64,000 nucleotides of DNA from an uncultured Bacteroidales bacterium (GCA_902765485.1 CACWZZ010000005.1:62001-126000), one strand, 5' to 3'; shown: positions 1 to 9,590, counted from the first letter of the stretch. Numbers and translations are program-made. Notes: generated from the letters alone by a model not told the origin.

Positions 1-1
1 T

Positions 2-2113
2 GAGATTATGGACTACTCTCAAGCAGAAAAATACTATTTGGAAGCACTACAAATTAGTAGAACCACATTAGGAGAAAAACACCCTGATTATGTCATGTCG
101 TTAAGCAATCTCGGACAGGTATATACTAAAATGGGCGATTACTCTAAAGCAAAGAAATACTTTTTGAAGGCGCTCAAGATTCGCAAATCCGTATTAGGAG
201 AAAACCACCCTGATTATGCAATGTCGCTAATGAATCTTGGATCATTGTTTTCTGAGATTAACGACAACTCCAAAGCGGAAAAATACTACTTGAAGGCTCT
301 AAAAATTTGTGAATTCGCATTAAGCGAGAACCATCCTGATTACGCAATGTCGTTGAAGAATGCCGGATTGTTGTATTCTAGGATGGGCGATTATTCCAAA
401 GCGGAAAAACCGTATTTGCAAAGCCGGCAGATTTATATGAACAGATTTCTTCATTCCATTAGCTTCATGTCGGAGCAGCAACGTAATCTGTATTGGCAAA
501 CAATGCAGCATTATTTTTTATATTCATATCCACTATTTACTTACCATTGCAGCAAAACAAAACCATCCATCGCAACTTTTGCATATGACAACGAACTTTT
601 CACGAAAGGATTGTTATTGACTTCTTCCAATGTCATTAAGAGTTCTATCTTGGAAAGTGGAGACACGATACTTATTGGGCAATGGGACGAGTTGACGAGG
701 AAGAAACAGCAGATCATGGTGTTGGAGGAGAAAGATCCGCAGATGCCTTATTTGTCGAATCTTCGTGGAGAGGCAGAACGATTGGAGAAAGAGATTACAC
801 GGAAGAGTGCGGCTTTTCGGGAAAATATGCGGCAATGGGCGATTACATGGGATAGTGTAAAGGCGGCATTGAAGCCTAATCAGGTGGCGATCGAATATAT
901 GCGTGCGCCGATAAATGAAGATAGTACGATGTACTGTGCTTTGCTGCTACGGGATACTTGCTCGTATCCTATTATGATTCCGCTATTCGAGGAAAAAGAG
1001 GTGAGCCAACTGCTGCATCAAACTACCGATAACAAGGATAGTATCAATGCCACTTATGCTTACGATCAAAACGGAAAGCAATTAGCGCAACTTGTCTGGA
1101 ACAATGTGCTACCTTATATCAACGAAGGAGAAGTGGTTTTCTTTGCGCCAACGGGCATTTTGCATCAGATTGCAATAGAACACTTGCCGTTTACAGAGGC
1201 CAATACGATTGGCGACCAATACAATCTGGTGCGCCTTTCTTCTACTCGCGAATTGGCAATCAACCGGCCTGCCATTCCTCATCAAAATGCAACGCTCTAT
1301 GGTGGCATTTTCTATGAACCGATGGATAAGGATGTGTTACTTGCGAACACCGCTAAATATCGCGGTCTGCAATCAACGGAGCAGCACACATTCATTCGTA
1401 ATACATCAAAACATTCGGTTGCTCCATATCTGCCAGGATCGAAAGCTGAGATTGATTCAATCCGACCTATTTTGGAGAAGAAAGATATTGCCGTAACGGT
1501 CTATTCCAAAGACACGGCATACGAAGAATCATTCAAAGCGCTGAGCGGCAAGCAGCCGAATATTTTGCTTCTTTCTACACACGGTTTCTTCTGGCAGGAT
1601 TCGACCGCCAAACAAGAGAGTTATTTCAATCAGCGTGGCATGTTATTAGGAGAAGAAAACAAAGTCAGCAAGGTCTCCACTACTATTGATCCATTGGAGC
1701 GCTGCGGGTTACTTTTTGCTGGGGCTAATACGGCTCTTTCGGGGCGTAGTGACCGTTTGCCACAAGGTGTGGATGACGGAGTCCTTACTGCTAAAGAGCT
1801 TTCAGTCTTAGACTTTAGAAATACCGATATAGTTGTGCTGTCCGCTTGTGAGACGGGATTAGGGGATATTTCCGGCGAAGGAGTGTTTGGCCTCCAACGA
1901 GCTTTTAAGATGGCGGGAGTACAAACGATAATTATGTCTCTTTGGAAAGTAGATGACAATGCGACGCAACTTTTGATGACAGAGTTTTATCGGAATTGGA
2001 TACTGAGCAATGGTAAATTATCCAAACGAGCAGCCTTTCGTAAAGCACAAAACACGGTTCGCGCTCAATACAGTCATCCCGCAGATTGGGCAGGGTTTAT
2101 TATATTAGACTGA
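2..2113 (+). CDS. TPR-CHAT domain protein (5' end cut by window edge)
   Basis: This is a caspase-like CHAT-domain protein with tetratricopeptide repeats. At least three 42-residue TPR units of kinesin-light-chain type fill the first 140 residues, with the repeating core [15 protein letters not shown]. The first visible ATG (base 8) is internal: the residues E-I-M before DYSQAEKYY line up with the SEIND that precedes the same motif two repeats later. The gene therefore starts outside the window. The C-terminal half is a CHAT fold carrying the expected His-Cys dyad: His in LLSTHGFF (codon at 1580) and Cys in VVLSACETG (codon at 1847). CHAT proteins are cysteine proteases related to separase and caspases, and some act in bacterial immunity. 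No partner gene is visible on the left. The domain call is firm; the target is unknown. Confidence 0.85.
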   Translation, partial: EIMDYSQAEKYYLEALQISRTTLGEKHPDYVMSLSNLGQVYTKMGDYSKAKKYFLKALKIRKSVLGENHPDYAMSLMNLGSLFSEINDNSKAEKYYLKALKICEFALSENHPDYAMSLKNAGLLYSRMGDYSKAEKPYLQSRQIYMNRFLHSISFMSEQQRNLYWQTMQHYFLYSYPLFTYHCSKTKPSIATFAYDNELFTKGLLLTSSNVIKSSILESGDTILIGQWDELTRKKQQIMVLEEKDPQMPYLSNLRGEAERLEKEITRKSAAFRENMRQWAITWDSVKAALKPNQVAIEYMRAPINEDSTMYCALLLRDTCSYPIMIPLFEEKEVSQLLHQTTDNKDSINATYAYDQNGKQLAQLVWNNVLPYINEGEVVFFAPTGILHQIAIEHLPFTEANTIGDQYNLVRLSSTRELAINRPAIPHQNATLYGGIFYEPMDKDVLLANTAKYRGLQSTEQHTFIRNTSKHSVAPYLPGSKAEIDSIRPILEKKDIAVTVYSKDTAYEESFKALSGKQPNILLLSTHGFFWQDSTAKQESYFNQRGMLLGEENKVSKVSTTIDPLERCGLLFAGANTALSGRSDRLPQGVDDGVLTAKELSVLDFRNTDIVVLSACETGLGDISGEGVFGLQRAFKMAGVQTIIMSLWKVDDNATQLLMTEFYRNWILSNGKLSKRAAFRKAQNTVRAQYSHPADWAGFIILD

Positions 2114-2137
2114 TTTTAACAAAATTTACCATAAAAT

Positions 2138-2169
2138 CTTGCATATATGCAAAAAAAGTTGTAATTTTG
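2138..2169 (+). promoter_or_regulatory. Bacteroidota-type promoter of pfkA
   Basis: A TTG box at about 2139-2141 is followed by the -7 box TAATTTTG at 2162-2169 with the usual spacing of about 20 bases. It lies 24 bases upstream of the pfkA start codon. Confidence 0.7.
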
Positions 2170-2192
2170 CAGCGCAAAACAAATACACTATT

Positions 2193-3176
2193 ATGGAATA
2201 TAAGATCAATACAATTGGAGTGCTCACTTCGGGAGGAGACGCTCCGGGAATGAACGCTGCCGTCCGTGCCGTCACGCGTGCAGCGATTGCAAACAACATC
2301 CGCGTCAAAGCTATCTTCCGCGGCTACAAAGGTCTCATGGACGGCGAAGTGCAGGAGTTTTCCACCCAGGACGTGAGCGGTATCATCCAGCGCGGAGGTA
2401 CGATCCTTAAGTCCGCACGCAGCGAGGAGTTCAAAACGCCGGAGGGACGCAAACGCGCTTTCGAGACCCTCCAACGCGAGCAGATCGACGCCCTGATCGT
2501 CATCGGCGGCGACGGCTCTTTCACCGGTGCACGCGCTCTGGCGCAGGAGTATAACATCCCCGTCATCGGAGTGCCCGGAACGATCGATAATGACCTCTGG
2601 GGCACGGACTCGACCATCGGCTATGACACCGCGCTCAACACCATCGTTGAATGTGTGGACAAACTGCGCGACACAGGCACCAGCCATGAGCGACTCTTCC
2701 TCGTCGAAATCATGGGACGCGATGCCGGATTCCTTACCCTCAATGCCGCCATCGCTGCCGGAGCCGAAGCCGCGATCATCCCCGAACGCGCGACGATCGA
2801 GGAGCAGCTCGAAGCCGCTATCGGACAGGGCAGACGCAAACATAAGAACAGCAGTATCGTCCTCGTTCAGGAGCATGCTATCCCGGGCGGTGCGCAGGCC
2901 GTAGCGAAAGTGATTGAGGAGAGCCATCCCGAGTACGGCACACGCGTCACGATCCTTGGTCACCTCCAGCGCGGAGGTTCGCCAAGCGCCTTTGACCGTA
3001 TCCTCGCTTCCCGTCTCGGCTGCGCAGCCGTGCAGGCGCTCATGGAGGAGCAGCGCTCCATCATGGTCGGACTCCAGAACGGCGACGTGGTCTATGTCCC
3101 CCTCACCAAAGCCATCAAAGAGAAAAAGGACATCAAGGACGACAAATGGCAAGCCCTCCAAGTGTTGAGCCTCTAA
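2193..3176 (+). CDS. pfkA: ATP-dependent 6-phosphofructokinase
   Basis: The enzyme phosphorylates fructose 6-phosphate to fructose 1,6-bisphosphate in glycolysis. The start is ATG 2193 ([19 protein letters not shown]), not the upstream ATG at 2139, which lies inside the promoter. At 327 residues it has the normal length. Diagnostic motifs are [12 protein letters not shown] at the N terminus, GGDGSFTGA, and [12 protein letters not shown]. Glycine at the two discriminating positions (GGDG, PGT) marks the ATP-dependent type; pyrophosphate enzymes have GGDD and PKT, as in the second PFK at 27314. MGRDAGF is also present. The phosphatase gene starts 3 bases after the stop, so the two are probably co-transcribed. 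Confidence 0.95.
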   Translation: MEYKINTIGVLTSGGDAPGMNAAVRAVTRAAIANNIRVKAIFRGYKGLMDGEVQEFSTQDVSGIIQRGGTILKSARSEEFKTPEGRKRAFETLQREQIDALIVIGGDGSFTGARALAQEYNIPVIGVPGTIDNDLWGTDSTIGYDTALNTIVECVDKLRDTGTSHERLFLVEIMGRDAGFLTLNAAIAAGAEAAIIPERATIEEQLEAAIGQGRRKHKNSSIVLVQEHAIPGGAQAVAKVIEESHPEYGTRVTILGHLQRGGSPSAFDRILASRLGCAAVQALMEEQRSIMVGLQNGDVVYVPLTKAIKEKKDIKDDKWQALQVLSL

Positions 3177-3178
3177 GC

Positions 3179-3634
3179 ATGACCTCCATCCTCTTTGTAT
3201 GTCATGGCAATATCTGCCGTTCTCCGATGGCAGAGTATATCTTCCGTGACCTCTGCCGCCAAGCCGGACTCGAAGATCATTTTCGGGTTGCCTCCATGGC
3301 GGTCTCGACCGAAGAGATCGGCAATGACATCTATCCGCCGGCAAAAGAGACGCTCCGCCGACACGGCATCCCGTTCGACCGCCATTGTGCGCGCCGGATA
3401 GACCGCGCTTCGTTCGATCGGTACGACCTCATCGTCTGTGCCGACCGCTCCAACATCCGCGCCATCGAACGTCTGTTTGGTCCGTCGTCCAAGTTGTCCC
3501 TCATGATGCATTGGGCAGGCGAGGATCGCGATGTCTCTGACCCTTGGTACACCCGCGACTTCGACTCCGCTTTCCGCGACATCTATGCCTCCTGCCAAGG
3601 GCTATTGGCGCATTTATCTCATCCTGAAAATTGA
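3179..3634 (+). CDS. Low-molecular-weight protein tyrosine phosphatase
   Basis: This cytoplasmic phosphatase hydrolyses phosphotyrosine. The P-loop CX5R is at the N terminus (VCHGNICRS, Cys8 and Arg14 counted from ATG 3179), and the general acid aspartate is in DVSDPWY (Asp121). At 151 residues it has the family's normal size. ATG 3179 is preferred over an upstream in-frame start at 3146 because that one overlaps pfkA by 31 bases and adds residues without homology to the fold. In Bacteroidota such phosphatases are often linked to exopolysaccharide tyrosine kinases or act as housekeeping enzymes. No kinase is adjacent, so its substrate is unknown. Confidence 0.9.
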   Translation: MTSILFVCHGNICRSPMAEYIFRDLCRQAGLEDHFRVASMAVSTEEIGNDIYPPAKETLRRHGIPFDRHCARRIDRASFDRYDLIVCADRSNIRAIERLFGPSSKLSLMMHWAGEDRDVSDPWYTRDFDSAFRDIYASCQGLLAHLSHPEN

Positions 3635-3985
3635 AAAAAATACGCGGTGGTCCATGTCTGGTCAACCGGCACTAACACGTCCGTAATGGTCGCGGAGTGG
3701 TCGCGGAGTGGTCGCGGGGGAGAAAGGGTGATTGGTAATCGGTGACGGGTAATGGGTAATGGGTGATGGGTGGAGCAGTGGAGCTGCTCTATATATAATT
3801 CTTACACACACGCGTAGGTGTGCATGAATATTTATATAAAAAGAACTGCTCTACTGCTCCACCTGCTCCACCAGGGTTCCGAGTGCGAGGTGTTTTTTAT
3901 TGTATTTTTCCGATTTTACTTGTGTATGTCAAAAAAAAGCAGTAAATTTGCAGCGCAAATTATGTGACACTTAAACAATACCCGA
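3635..3985. repeat. Gene-free spacer with tandem and inverted repeats
   Basis: No gene is seen in this 351-base spacer. It contains three 11-base units TGGTCGCGGAG (3688-3720), then about six 7-base units of the form GGTAATG/GGTGATG (3734-3775). A nested imperfect inverted repeat follows (about 3766-3874). Its outer arms are TGGAGCAG repeats facing CTGCTCCA repeats, and its inner arms are around ATTCTTACAC and GTGTGCATGAAT. The right end carries the promoter of the TIR gene. Confidence 0.7.
3920..3950 (+). promoter_or_regulatory. Promoter of the TIR-Sel1 gene
   Basis: TTG at 3920-3922 is followed by a 20-base spacer ending in TCAAAAAAAAGCAG and the -7 box TAAATTTG at 3943-3950. The spacer sequence is shared almost exactly with promoters near 12434, 18413, 25370 (minus strand) and 27225. 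Confidence 0.8.
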
Positions 3986-6856
3986 ATGAAACGAGACGTA
4001 TTTATCAGTTACAAGAGTGAATACCTGCCGGTGGTAGAGCAATTAGCCAAACTATTTGAGGAGAACGACATCCTCTGTTGGTACGCACCGAGAAACCTTA
4101 ACGAGGACGGACTGGGCAAAGAGTTTGACGACGAGATCGTAGATGCTATCAAAGGCTCTTCCGCCTTTGTAGTACTCCTCAACGATGAGGCGCTATTGTC
4201 CAAATGGGTTAAGCGCGAAGTGACCCAAGCAGAGACATACGGCAAGAGGATCTTGCCTTTCGTGCTGGACAAACTGACAGTTGACAATGGTCTCTTCATG
4301 CGACTGAAAGAAATACACATGATCACCGCCTATCCTTCCCCAGAAGAGAAATACCCGGTTTTGCTCAATAGCGTGAAACATCTGCTCAATAAATCCGATG
4401 TATCCAAGATCACGGACGGAAGCGATGCACCCGACGACAGCAAACCCGAACGAGGTGCCGGTGGATTGGACGATCCCGATGCCTTTGACTTGGACTACGA
4501 GGAAGGACTCGCTTTTCTCGAAGCGGACGAAAACGCCGATGCTTTTAACGCCTTCCTGCGCTCGGCGGAGCGGCACAATGAGAAAGCATACGAGAAGCTC
4601 TTCTATATCATGCACCGGAACAACAAAGACTCCGATTTCCTGCCGGTAGAGACATGGGAACATATAGAGGAGTTATCCGATGCCGGAGAAGGGTTTGCCG
4701 ACCTGCTGATGCACTACCGCTATTATGGGATGGGTACCCAAAACGAGATTGCACTCAAATACCTCAAACGCGCACTCGCTAAAAATGTATCGCCCTACGC
4801 TTTCTTACAGATGGGTATATGCTATTGTTGGGGATTGGGTGTCGCACTAAGCGACATACAGGGCAAGCACTATTACCTTAAAGCAATTGAAGCCGGTTGC
4901 TGGGATGCAACCAGTTATCTGGCACAACTATATAAATATGGAGGAGAAAAAATTGCTATTGACTATGTGCTTGCAGAAAAATACGCCAAGGAAGGCGCAG
5001 AGAAAGGGGTAACGCGATGCTACGACACATTACATGATCTGTATATCCAACTCAACCGTAAGGACGATGCGCTACATCTGGCTCAAGAAATGATCGGCAA
5101 AGGCATCAAAGGCGGATATTACCTCATGGGAGAATACTATTTTTATGCAGAAAACAATAACGAGGAGGCGAAGAAATGGTATATTCAAGCGATCGACCAT
5201 GACGACAAAAGAGCTTGGGGAAAGTTAGCCTATATATATTGGGTGCAAGATGAGGACGAAGAGGCATTCCGGCTTGCGAGAAAGGGAGTACTTCTGAAGG
5301 ATAGTTGGTCATACTTCATGCTCGGAAATCTCTATGAGTACTCGAATGAAGAAGGACACCTGGAGAAGGCATGGGAATGTTATATGGATCAGGTACATAA
5401 ATTCGGAACAAACGCCGCAGAAAATGCCGCACAACTTTACCTCGATAAAGGGTACCAACCTACCGAGGAACAGATGGAGGATCTCAAGCGATATCTCATT
5501 ATTGACTCGCAGCAACAACGCATCGGATCTATTCAGGCGCTACTCCGAATTATCCTGATTGAAAAAGGACAAAAGCCTGAACTGACCTATGAAGCCTTGC
5601 GAGAGGCACCGGAGGCATACGAATACCTGCGCCGAGGTGCCGAAACCAGAAGCGAGGACGGAGCGAATGCCAACTTACAGTATATATATGCACAAATCCT
5701 ATTGGGCGATAGCGGCAAATACCACGACCCTTACAAGGGAGAAAAGATGATGACCGAAGCCGCCAAAAAAGGCGAGAAAGAGGCGATTTCGTACGTCTTC
5801 CATAATGGCCAAAAAGAAGGAAAGCAAAACCTGGCTCTCTCCCTGATTCAAACCAAGAAATGCCCGGAGGAGTACATTGAAACGATTGCTCAATATGGCA
5901 AAGAAGCGGCGACACAAGAGGAACTGCTCGCATGGATTTCACAAGCCGCAAAGACCATCCGAGATAAGAACGAAAAGATCGGCACGCGGTGCGCTCTATA
6001 TGCTATGGAGTTGGACATATACAAAACGGACAACGATGCTGTTGCGGAGGACGAGATTCAACGCATTCGAAAGGATGTACATGACTACCTATATCTCATG
6101 GTAGGATCCGGAGCTCTGTCCAAACTGAAAGAACATGCTCATTTTCTCTTCCCGAACTACGACCCGGCATCCCTAATGAAGGGTGATTTCTCGGATAAAA
6201 AGCAGCTGGAGTTATTCCTCGGCTTTAACCGCCTTAAGACAGAACTCACAAAGTACGCTTCCGAACCGCTGGAAAAACATTTCTACAAATACCTCCGCAA
6301 GGAATTGGACGAGGGAGAACAGCTCTCCGACAAAATTATTAAATACGATGAGCTAAAGAAAGCCTATGGCGAAATGTTAGAGGCATACCATTCACTCTTT
6401 GAGCAGGGGAAAGCCGATGCGATAGACGAACCGCTGGAGTTCACACCGAAAGAACTGAGTCCTTGCTGCACAACCCAAGTTGCTATCGAGCACATGCGGC
6501 GCGCGCTGAAGATGCTTCTGGCTTCCCATAGAGCCTACGGAGACAAATGGCAGGAGATTTTCCAACACATGACGGATGGCAACGACGACGAAATTCTGAA
6601 TTGCGCGGAGAAATTAACCGAGCCCAGTTCGCAGCTCATGCTGATCGAATATGTAGAGGTTTTCCTCGAAATGGAACTCATCACTATAGACAATGACGAA
6701 CTTCGTACTATATTCGAAGACAAGAAGACCGACAAATTGTACGACAAACTCAATGAAAGCATCCAGCAGATGAACGACAAGGGCATCAAGCACCACTTGC
6801 AACTCTTCAAGCCCGATACGCCGCTACCCGAATATTTCGCCCAAATCATGCAATAA
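3986..6856 (+). CDS. TIR domain protein with Sel1-like repeats (candidate defence protein)
   Basis: The 956-residue protein starts with a TIR domain (about 1-130): RDVFISYKSE, CWYAPRNL, and SKWVKREVTQAE. By comparison with bacterial TIR NADases, Glu78 in W-x3-E is the likely catalytic residue. An acidic linker (about 135-180) follows, then a long alpha-helical part with degenerate Sel1-type repeats (for example KHYYLKAIEAGCWDATSYLA) to about residue 650. The last 300 residues are helical and not recognised. TIR domains in bacteria often cleave NAD+ when a sensor detects infection, and Sel1/TPR arrays are common sensors. This gene stands alone with its own promoter between a phosphatase and ribosomal genes. 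The domain calls are firm; defence is an inference. Confidence 0.8.
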   Translation: MKRDVFISYKSEYLPVVEQLAKLFEENDILCWYAPRNLNEDGLGKEFDDEIVDAIKGSSAFVVLLNDEALLSKWVKREVTQAETYGKRILPFVLDKLTVDNGLFMRLKEIHMITAYPSPEEKYPVLLNSVKHLLNKSDVSKITDGSDAPDDSKPERGAGGLDDPDAFDLDYEEGLAFLEADENADAFNAFLRSAERHNEKAYEKLFYIMHRNNKDSDFLPVETWEHIEELSDAGEGFADLLMHYRYYGMGTQNEIALKYLKRALAKNVSPYAFLQMGICYCWGLGVALSDIQGKHYYLKAIEAGCWDATSYLAQLYKYGGEKIAIDYVLAEKYAKEGAEKGVTRCYDTLHDLYIQLNRKDDALHLAQEMIGKGIKGGYYLMGEYYFYAENNNEEAKKWYIQAIDHDDKRAWGKLAYIYWVQDEDEEAFRLARKGVLLKDSWSYFMLGNLYEYSNEEGHLEKAWECYMDQVHKFGTNAAENAAQLYLDKGYQPTEEQMEDLKRYLIIDSQQQRIGSIQALLRIILIEKGQKPELTYEALREAPEAYEYLRRGAETRSEDGANANLQYIYAQILLGDSGKYHDPYKGEKMMTEAAKKGEKEAISYVFHNGQKEGKQNLALSLIQTKKCPEEYIETIAQYGKEAATQEELLAWISQAAKTIRDKNEKIGTRCALYAMELDIYKTDNDAVAEDEIQRIRKDVHDYLYLMVGSGALSKLKEHAHFLFPNYDPASLMKGDFSDKKQLELFLGFNRLKTELTKYASEPLEKHFYKYLRKELDEGEQLSDKIIKYDELKKAYGEMLEAYHSLFEQGKADAIDEPLEFTPKELSPCCTTQVAIEHMRRALKMLLASHRAYGDKWQEIFQHMTDGNDDEILNCAEKLTEPSSQLMLIEYVEVFLEMELITIDNDELRTIFEDKKTDKLYDKLNESIQQMNDKGIKHHLQLFKPDTPLPEYFAQIMQ

Positions 6857-6953
6857 GCCAATATGTCTAAAAATCGCAATATAGTAGTCTTTTGGATTGA
6901 TATCTTAGAAAAAGGCTAAAAATTCGTGCAAATTGCATTTTTTTGCCAAAAAA

Positions 6954-6985
6954 TTTGGTCAATTCAAATATTTGTAGTAATTTTG
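6954..6985 (+). promoter_or_regulatory. Promoter of the rplU-rpmA-serS operon
   Basis: The -33 box TTTG (6954-6957), a 20-base spacer and the -7 box TAATTTTG (6978-6985) fit the Bacteroidota consensus. Confidence 0.75.
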
Positions 6986-6991
6986 CACGCT

Positions 6992-7071
6992 TTTTTGCGG
7001 ACAGGCTAGATTAAGTTCTCGTCAGAGCACGAGACGCCGCACCGCCCTAATTTCAAATACAGACAGTACAA
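6992..7071 (+). promoter_or_regulatory. 5' leader of rplU with a small hairpin
   Basis: About 80 transcribed bases precede rplU. They contain the stem TTCTCGT / ACGAGA (7017-7034) with a short loop. A role as an L21 leader in autoregulation is possible but not shown by the sequence. Confidence 0.3.
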
Positions 7072-7392
7072 ATGTACGCAATTGTAGAAATGAAAGGCCA
7101 GCAATTTAGAGTTGAGGCTGGCAAGAAACTGTTCATCAATCGCATGAACGAACTCGAGAAAGGCGCTACCGTTGAATTTGAGAACGTATTGCTCCTTGAC
7201 AACGAGGGTAAAGTTAAAGTAGGTGCTCCTTATGTAAAGGGCGCAAAAGTAGTTTGCGAAGTGCTCGACAACGAGTGCCGCGGAGACAAAGTCTTGGTTT
7301 TCCACAAGAAACGCCGCAAAGGTTATCGCAAACTCAATGGACATCGTCAGGATCTGACGAACGTCGTAGTTAAAGAAATTGTTATTGCTTAA
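7072..7392 (+). CDS. rplU: 50S ribosomal protein L21
   Basis: L21 binds 23S rRNA in the large ribosomal subunit. The 106-residue protein starts [17 protein letters not shown], the family signature, and keeps [17 protein letters not shown] near the C terminus, so it looks intact and of normal length. It is the first gene of the usual rplU-rpmA pair, here followed by serS. The rpmA start lies 18 bases downstream. Confidence 0.97.
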   Translation: MYAIVEMKGQQFRVEAGKKLFINRMNELEKGATVEFENVLLLDNEGKVKVGAPYVKGAKVVCEVLDNECRGDKVLVFHKKRRKGYRKLNGHRQDLTNVVVKEIVIA

Positions 7393-7410
7393 AAGAAAGG
7401 ACAACAGAGT

Positions 7411-7577
7411 ATGGCACACAAGAAAGGTGTCGGTAGTTCTAAGAACGGCCGTGAATCAGAAAGCAAAGTATGGGATCGGACCACACTTTGTTCGCTCTTT
7501 GCGATGGTATCGTTACCTTCCGCAAAAAACGCGACAACAAGTCGTACGTATCCATTCAACCGGTGGGAGAGGCATAA
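7411..7577 (+). pseudogene. rpmA: 50S ribosomal protein L27, internally deleted and frameshifted
   Basis: The first 19 codons (7411-7467) encode a normal L27 N terminus, MAHKKGVGSSKNGRESESK. From 7470, in a different frame, MGSDHTLFALCDGIVTFRKK and the rest of L27 continue to the stop at 7575-7577. The middle of the protein, about 31-33 residues including the conserved RLGVK.. and ..RQRGT.. parts, is absent. About 100 bases are therefore missing, and not a multiple of three. The flanks (rplU, serS) are normal and the spacing to serS is intact. L27 is essential or near-essential in most bacteria, so an assembly or sequencing error is the simplest explanation. A genuine deletion would require a second rpmA. 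Confidence 0.85.
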
Positions 7578-7580
7578 TTT

Positions 7581-8948
7581 ATGTTAACACTCAAACAAAT
7601 CTACGACGACAAAGCTCGTGTCGTAGCCGGTTTGGAGAAGAAGCACTTCGCTGGAGCCGCAGAGGCGATAGACGAGGTGCTTCGTCTTGACGGAGAGCGC
7701 AAAGCTGCGCAGCAGGAGAAAGATGCAGCCGCAGCAGAAATGAATAAAATCAGTAAGTCGATCGGTATGCTCATGGCGCAAGGTAAGCGCGAGGAGGCAG
7801 AAGCCGCCAAAGCGCAGACCGGAGCACTCAAAGCACAGATCGCTGAGTATGACGCGAAAATGTCGGAGGCAGAGGAGGCGCAGACCAAACTACTGTTGAC
7901 CATTCCGAATGTCCCGTACGACATCGTGCCGGAGGGCGCAAGCGCAGAGGATAACCTCGCAGTCACCATTGGCAACTGGCCAAACCAGCCGATGATTGAT
8001 GCAATCGCCAAAGACGGCGCAGTAGCACTCCGCGACTGGAACGGCGAGGTGGACGAAGCGATCGCCGCAGAGCGCATTGCGCAGAGCGAGAAACTGCCGC
8101 ACTGGGAACTCGCGAAGAAATACAACCTCATCGACTTCGATCTGGGTGTAAAAATCTCCGGCGCCGGTTTCCCCGTCTATATCGGACAGGGCGCACGTCT
8201 CCAACGCGCACTGATCAACTTCTTCCTTGCCGAGGCGAACAAAGCCGGTTATACCGAGATCATGCCGCCGACGGTGGTCAATGCCGCTTCGGGTTACGGC
8301 ACAGGCCAGCTGCCCGACAAAGAGGGACAGATGTACCATTGCGAGGTGGACGACCTCTATCTCATTCCGACCGCAGAAGTGCCGGTGACAAACCTCTACC
8401 GCGATGTCATCATCGACGAGGCGCAACTGCCGATCAAGAACTGCGCGTACACGGAGTGTTTCCGTCGCGAGGCAGGTTCGTACGGCAAGGATGTACGCGG
8501 TCTGAACCGTCTGCATGAGTTCTCAAAAATCGAGATCGTGCGTATTGACACGCCGGAGCATTCCGACGCTTCGCACAAGGAGATGCTGGCGCACGTAGAG
8601 GGTCTGCTCCAGAAACTCGAACTGCCTTATCGTATTCTTCGTCTCTCCGGAGGCGACATGTCCTTCACCGCAGCGCTTTGCTACGATTTCGAAGTCTATT
8701 CCGAGGCACAGCACCGCTGGCTGGAAGTGTCCAGTACGTCCAATTTCGATACCTACCAGGCGAACCGGCTCAAATGTCGTTACCGCCGTGCGGAGGATAA
8801 GAAAGTGACGCTCTGCCACACCTTGAACGGCTCGGCTCTCGCGCTCCCGCGTATCGTAGCGGCTCTCTTGGAGAACAACCAGACCGAGGAAGGCATCCGC
8901 ATCCCGAAGGCGCTCCAACCCTTCTTCGGAGACGACATGATCCGTTAA
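7581..8948 (+). CDS. serS: Seryl-tRNA synthetase
   Basis: This class II synthetase charges tRNA-Ser with serine in the cytoplasm. It has the N-terminal antiparallel coiled-coil tRNA-binding arm (about residues 30-110, Ala/Glu/Lys-rich). The catalytic core carries class II motif 2 (FRREAGSYGKDVRGLNRLHE) and motif 3 (GSALALPRIVAALLENNQ). At 455 residues it is slightly longer than the usual 420-430, mainly in the coiled-coil region. The ATG at 7581 is 4 bases after the rpmA stop, consistent with one transcript from the rplU promoter. A strong terminator follows. Confidence 0.96.
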   Translation: MLTLKQIYDDKARVVAGLEKKHFAGAAEAIDEVLRLDGERKAAQQEKDAAAAEMNKISKSIGMLMAQGKREEAEAAKAQTGALKAQIAEYDAKMSEAEEAQTKLLLTIPNVPYDIVPEGASAEDNLAVTIGNWPNQPMIDAIAKDGAVALRDWNGEVDEAIAAERIAQSEKLPHWELAKKYNLIDFDLGVKISGAGFPVYIGQGARLQRALINFFLAEANKAGYTEIMPPTVVNAASGYGTGQLPDKEGQMYHCEVDDLYLIPTAEVPVTNLYRDVIIDEAQLPIKNCAYTECFRREAGSYGKDVRGLNRLHEFSKIEIVRIDTPEHSDASHKEMLAHVEGLLQKLELPYRILRLSGGDMSFTAALCYDFEVYSEAQHRWLEVSSTSNFDTYQANRLKCRYRRAEDKKVTLCHTLNGSALALPRIVAALLENNQTEEGIRIPKALQPFFGDDMIR

Positions 8949-8966
8949 CAAGTTAACGTTTTAACG

Positions 8967-8995
8967 AAAAAAGCACCATTGAGTGCTTTTTTTTT
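8967..8995 (+). terminator. Rho-independent terminator after serS
   Basis: The stem AAAAAAGCAC / GTGC+T-run has the loop CATTGA and is followed by nine Ts. The T-run also contains the -33 box of the next promoter. Confidence 0.85.
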
Positions 8996-9024
8996 GTGTA
9001 TGTCATTTTTTTTTACTATCTTTG
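8993..9024 (+). promoter_or_regulatory. Promoter of the 9051 gene
   Basis: TTTG at 8993-8996, a 20-base spacer and TATCTTTG at 9017-9024 fit the consensus. The -33 box overlaps the tail of the serS terminator. Confidence 0.7.
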
Positions 9025-9050
9025 CAGCGGAATTTAAAATGCAATAATTT

Positions 9051-9581
9051 ATGCAAACAGCATTATTGGTTATATTAGTGGTAGTGGTTCTGATTTTCGG
9101 CTTCTGGCTGATCCAGTACTCCCAATTCCGTAACGAGGAGAAGAAACGTCAGTTTGAGTTGCGGCGCGAGAGCCAGAAGGCTATCTCCCCCATCCGTCTG
9201 CGCGCCTATGAGCGCTTGGCTTTGCTCTTGGAGCGAACCAAACCCGAGCACATGCTGCTGGAGTTGCAGAAGAGCGTGCCGGAGGCGATGACCACTTGGA
9301 CGGTCGGACAAGTGCAGCAATACCTGCTGCAGACCATCCGCGCGGAGTTTGACCACAATCAGAGCCAGCAGGTATATGTCTCCGATGAAGTATGGGACAT
9401 GATTATCAACGCGCGCGACCAAATGGGCGCATTTGTGATCTCCATTGCTGCGCAAATACCGGCGGACGCTACGGCGCAGACCTATGCTGCCGCTTTGCTG
9501 ACCGCCTATTCCTCCAACGGCACTACGCCGACCGATAAAGCACTGGAGGAACTGAAAAACGAAGCAAAAGAACTGATGTAA
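9051..9581 (+). CDS. Small membrane-anchored protein of unknown function
   Basis: The 176-residue protein has one N-terminal membrane segment (about residues 4-22, LLVILVVVVLIFGFWLI), then a charged cytoplasmic-type stretch (RNEEKKRQFELRRESQK). The rest is mostly helical, with SPIRLRAYERLALLLERTKPEHML, a pattern seen in conserved Bacteroidota proteins of unknown function that occur next to DUF6048-like genes. It has its own promoter and is followed 9 bases later by the outer-membrane protein gene at 9591. No catalytic motif is visible. Confidence 0.75.
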   Translation: MQTALLVILVVVVLIFGFWLIQYSQFRNEEKKRQFELRRESQKAISPIRLRAYERLALLLERTKPEHMLLELQKSVPEAMTTWTVGQVQQYLLQTIRAEFDHNQSQQVYVSDEVWDMIINARDQMGAFVISIAAQIPADATAQTYAAALLTAYSSNGTTPTDKALEELKNEAKELM

Positions 9582-9590
9582 CAACCCCAC

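Noticed and set aside
2100..3344. 414-codon minus-strand frame opposite pfkA and the phosphatase
   Set aside because: Both opposing genes carry full family motifs; the antisense frame has no start signal or domain.
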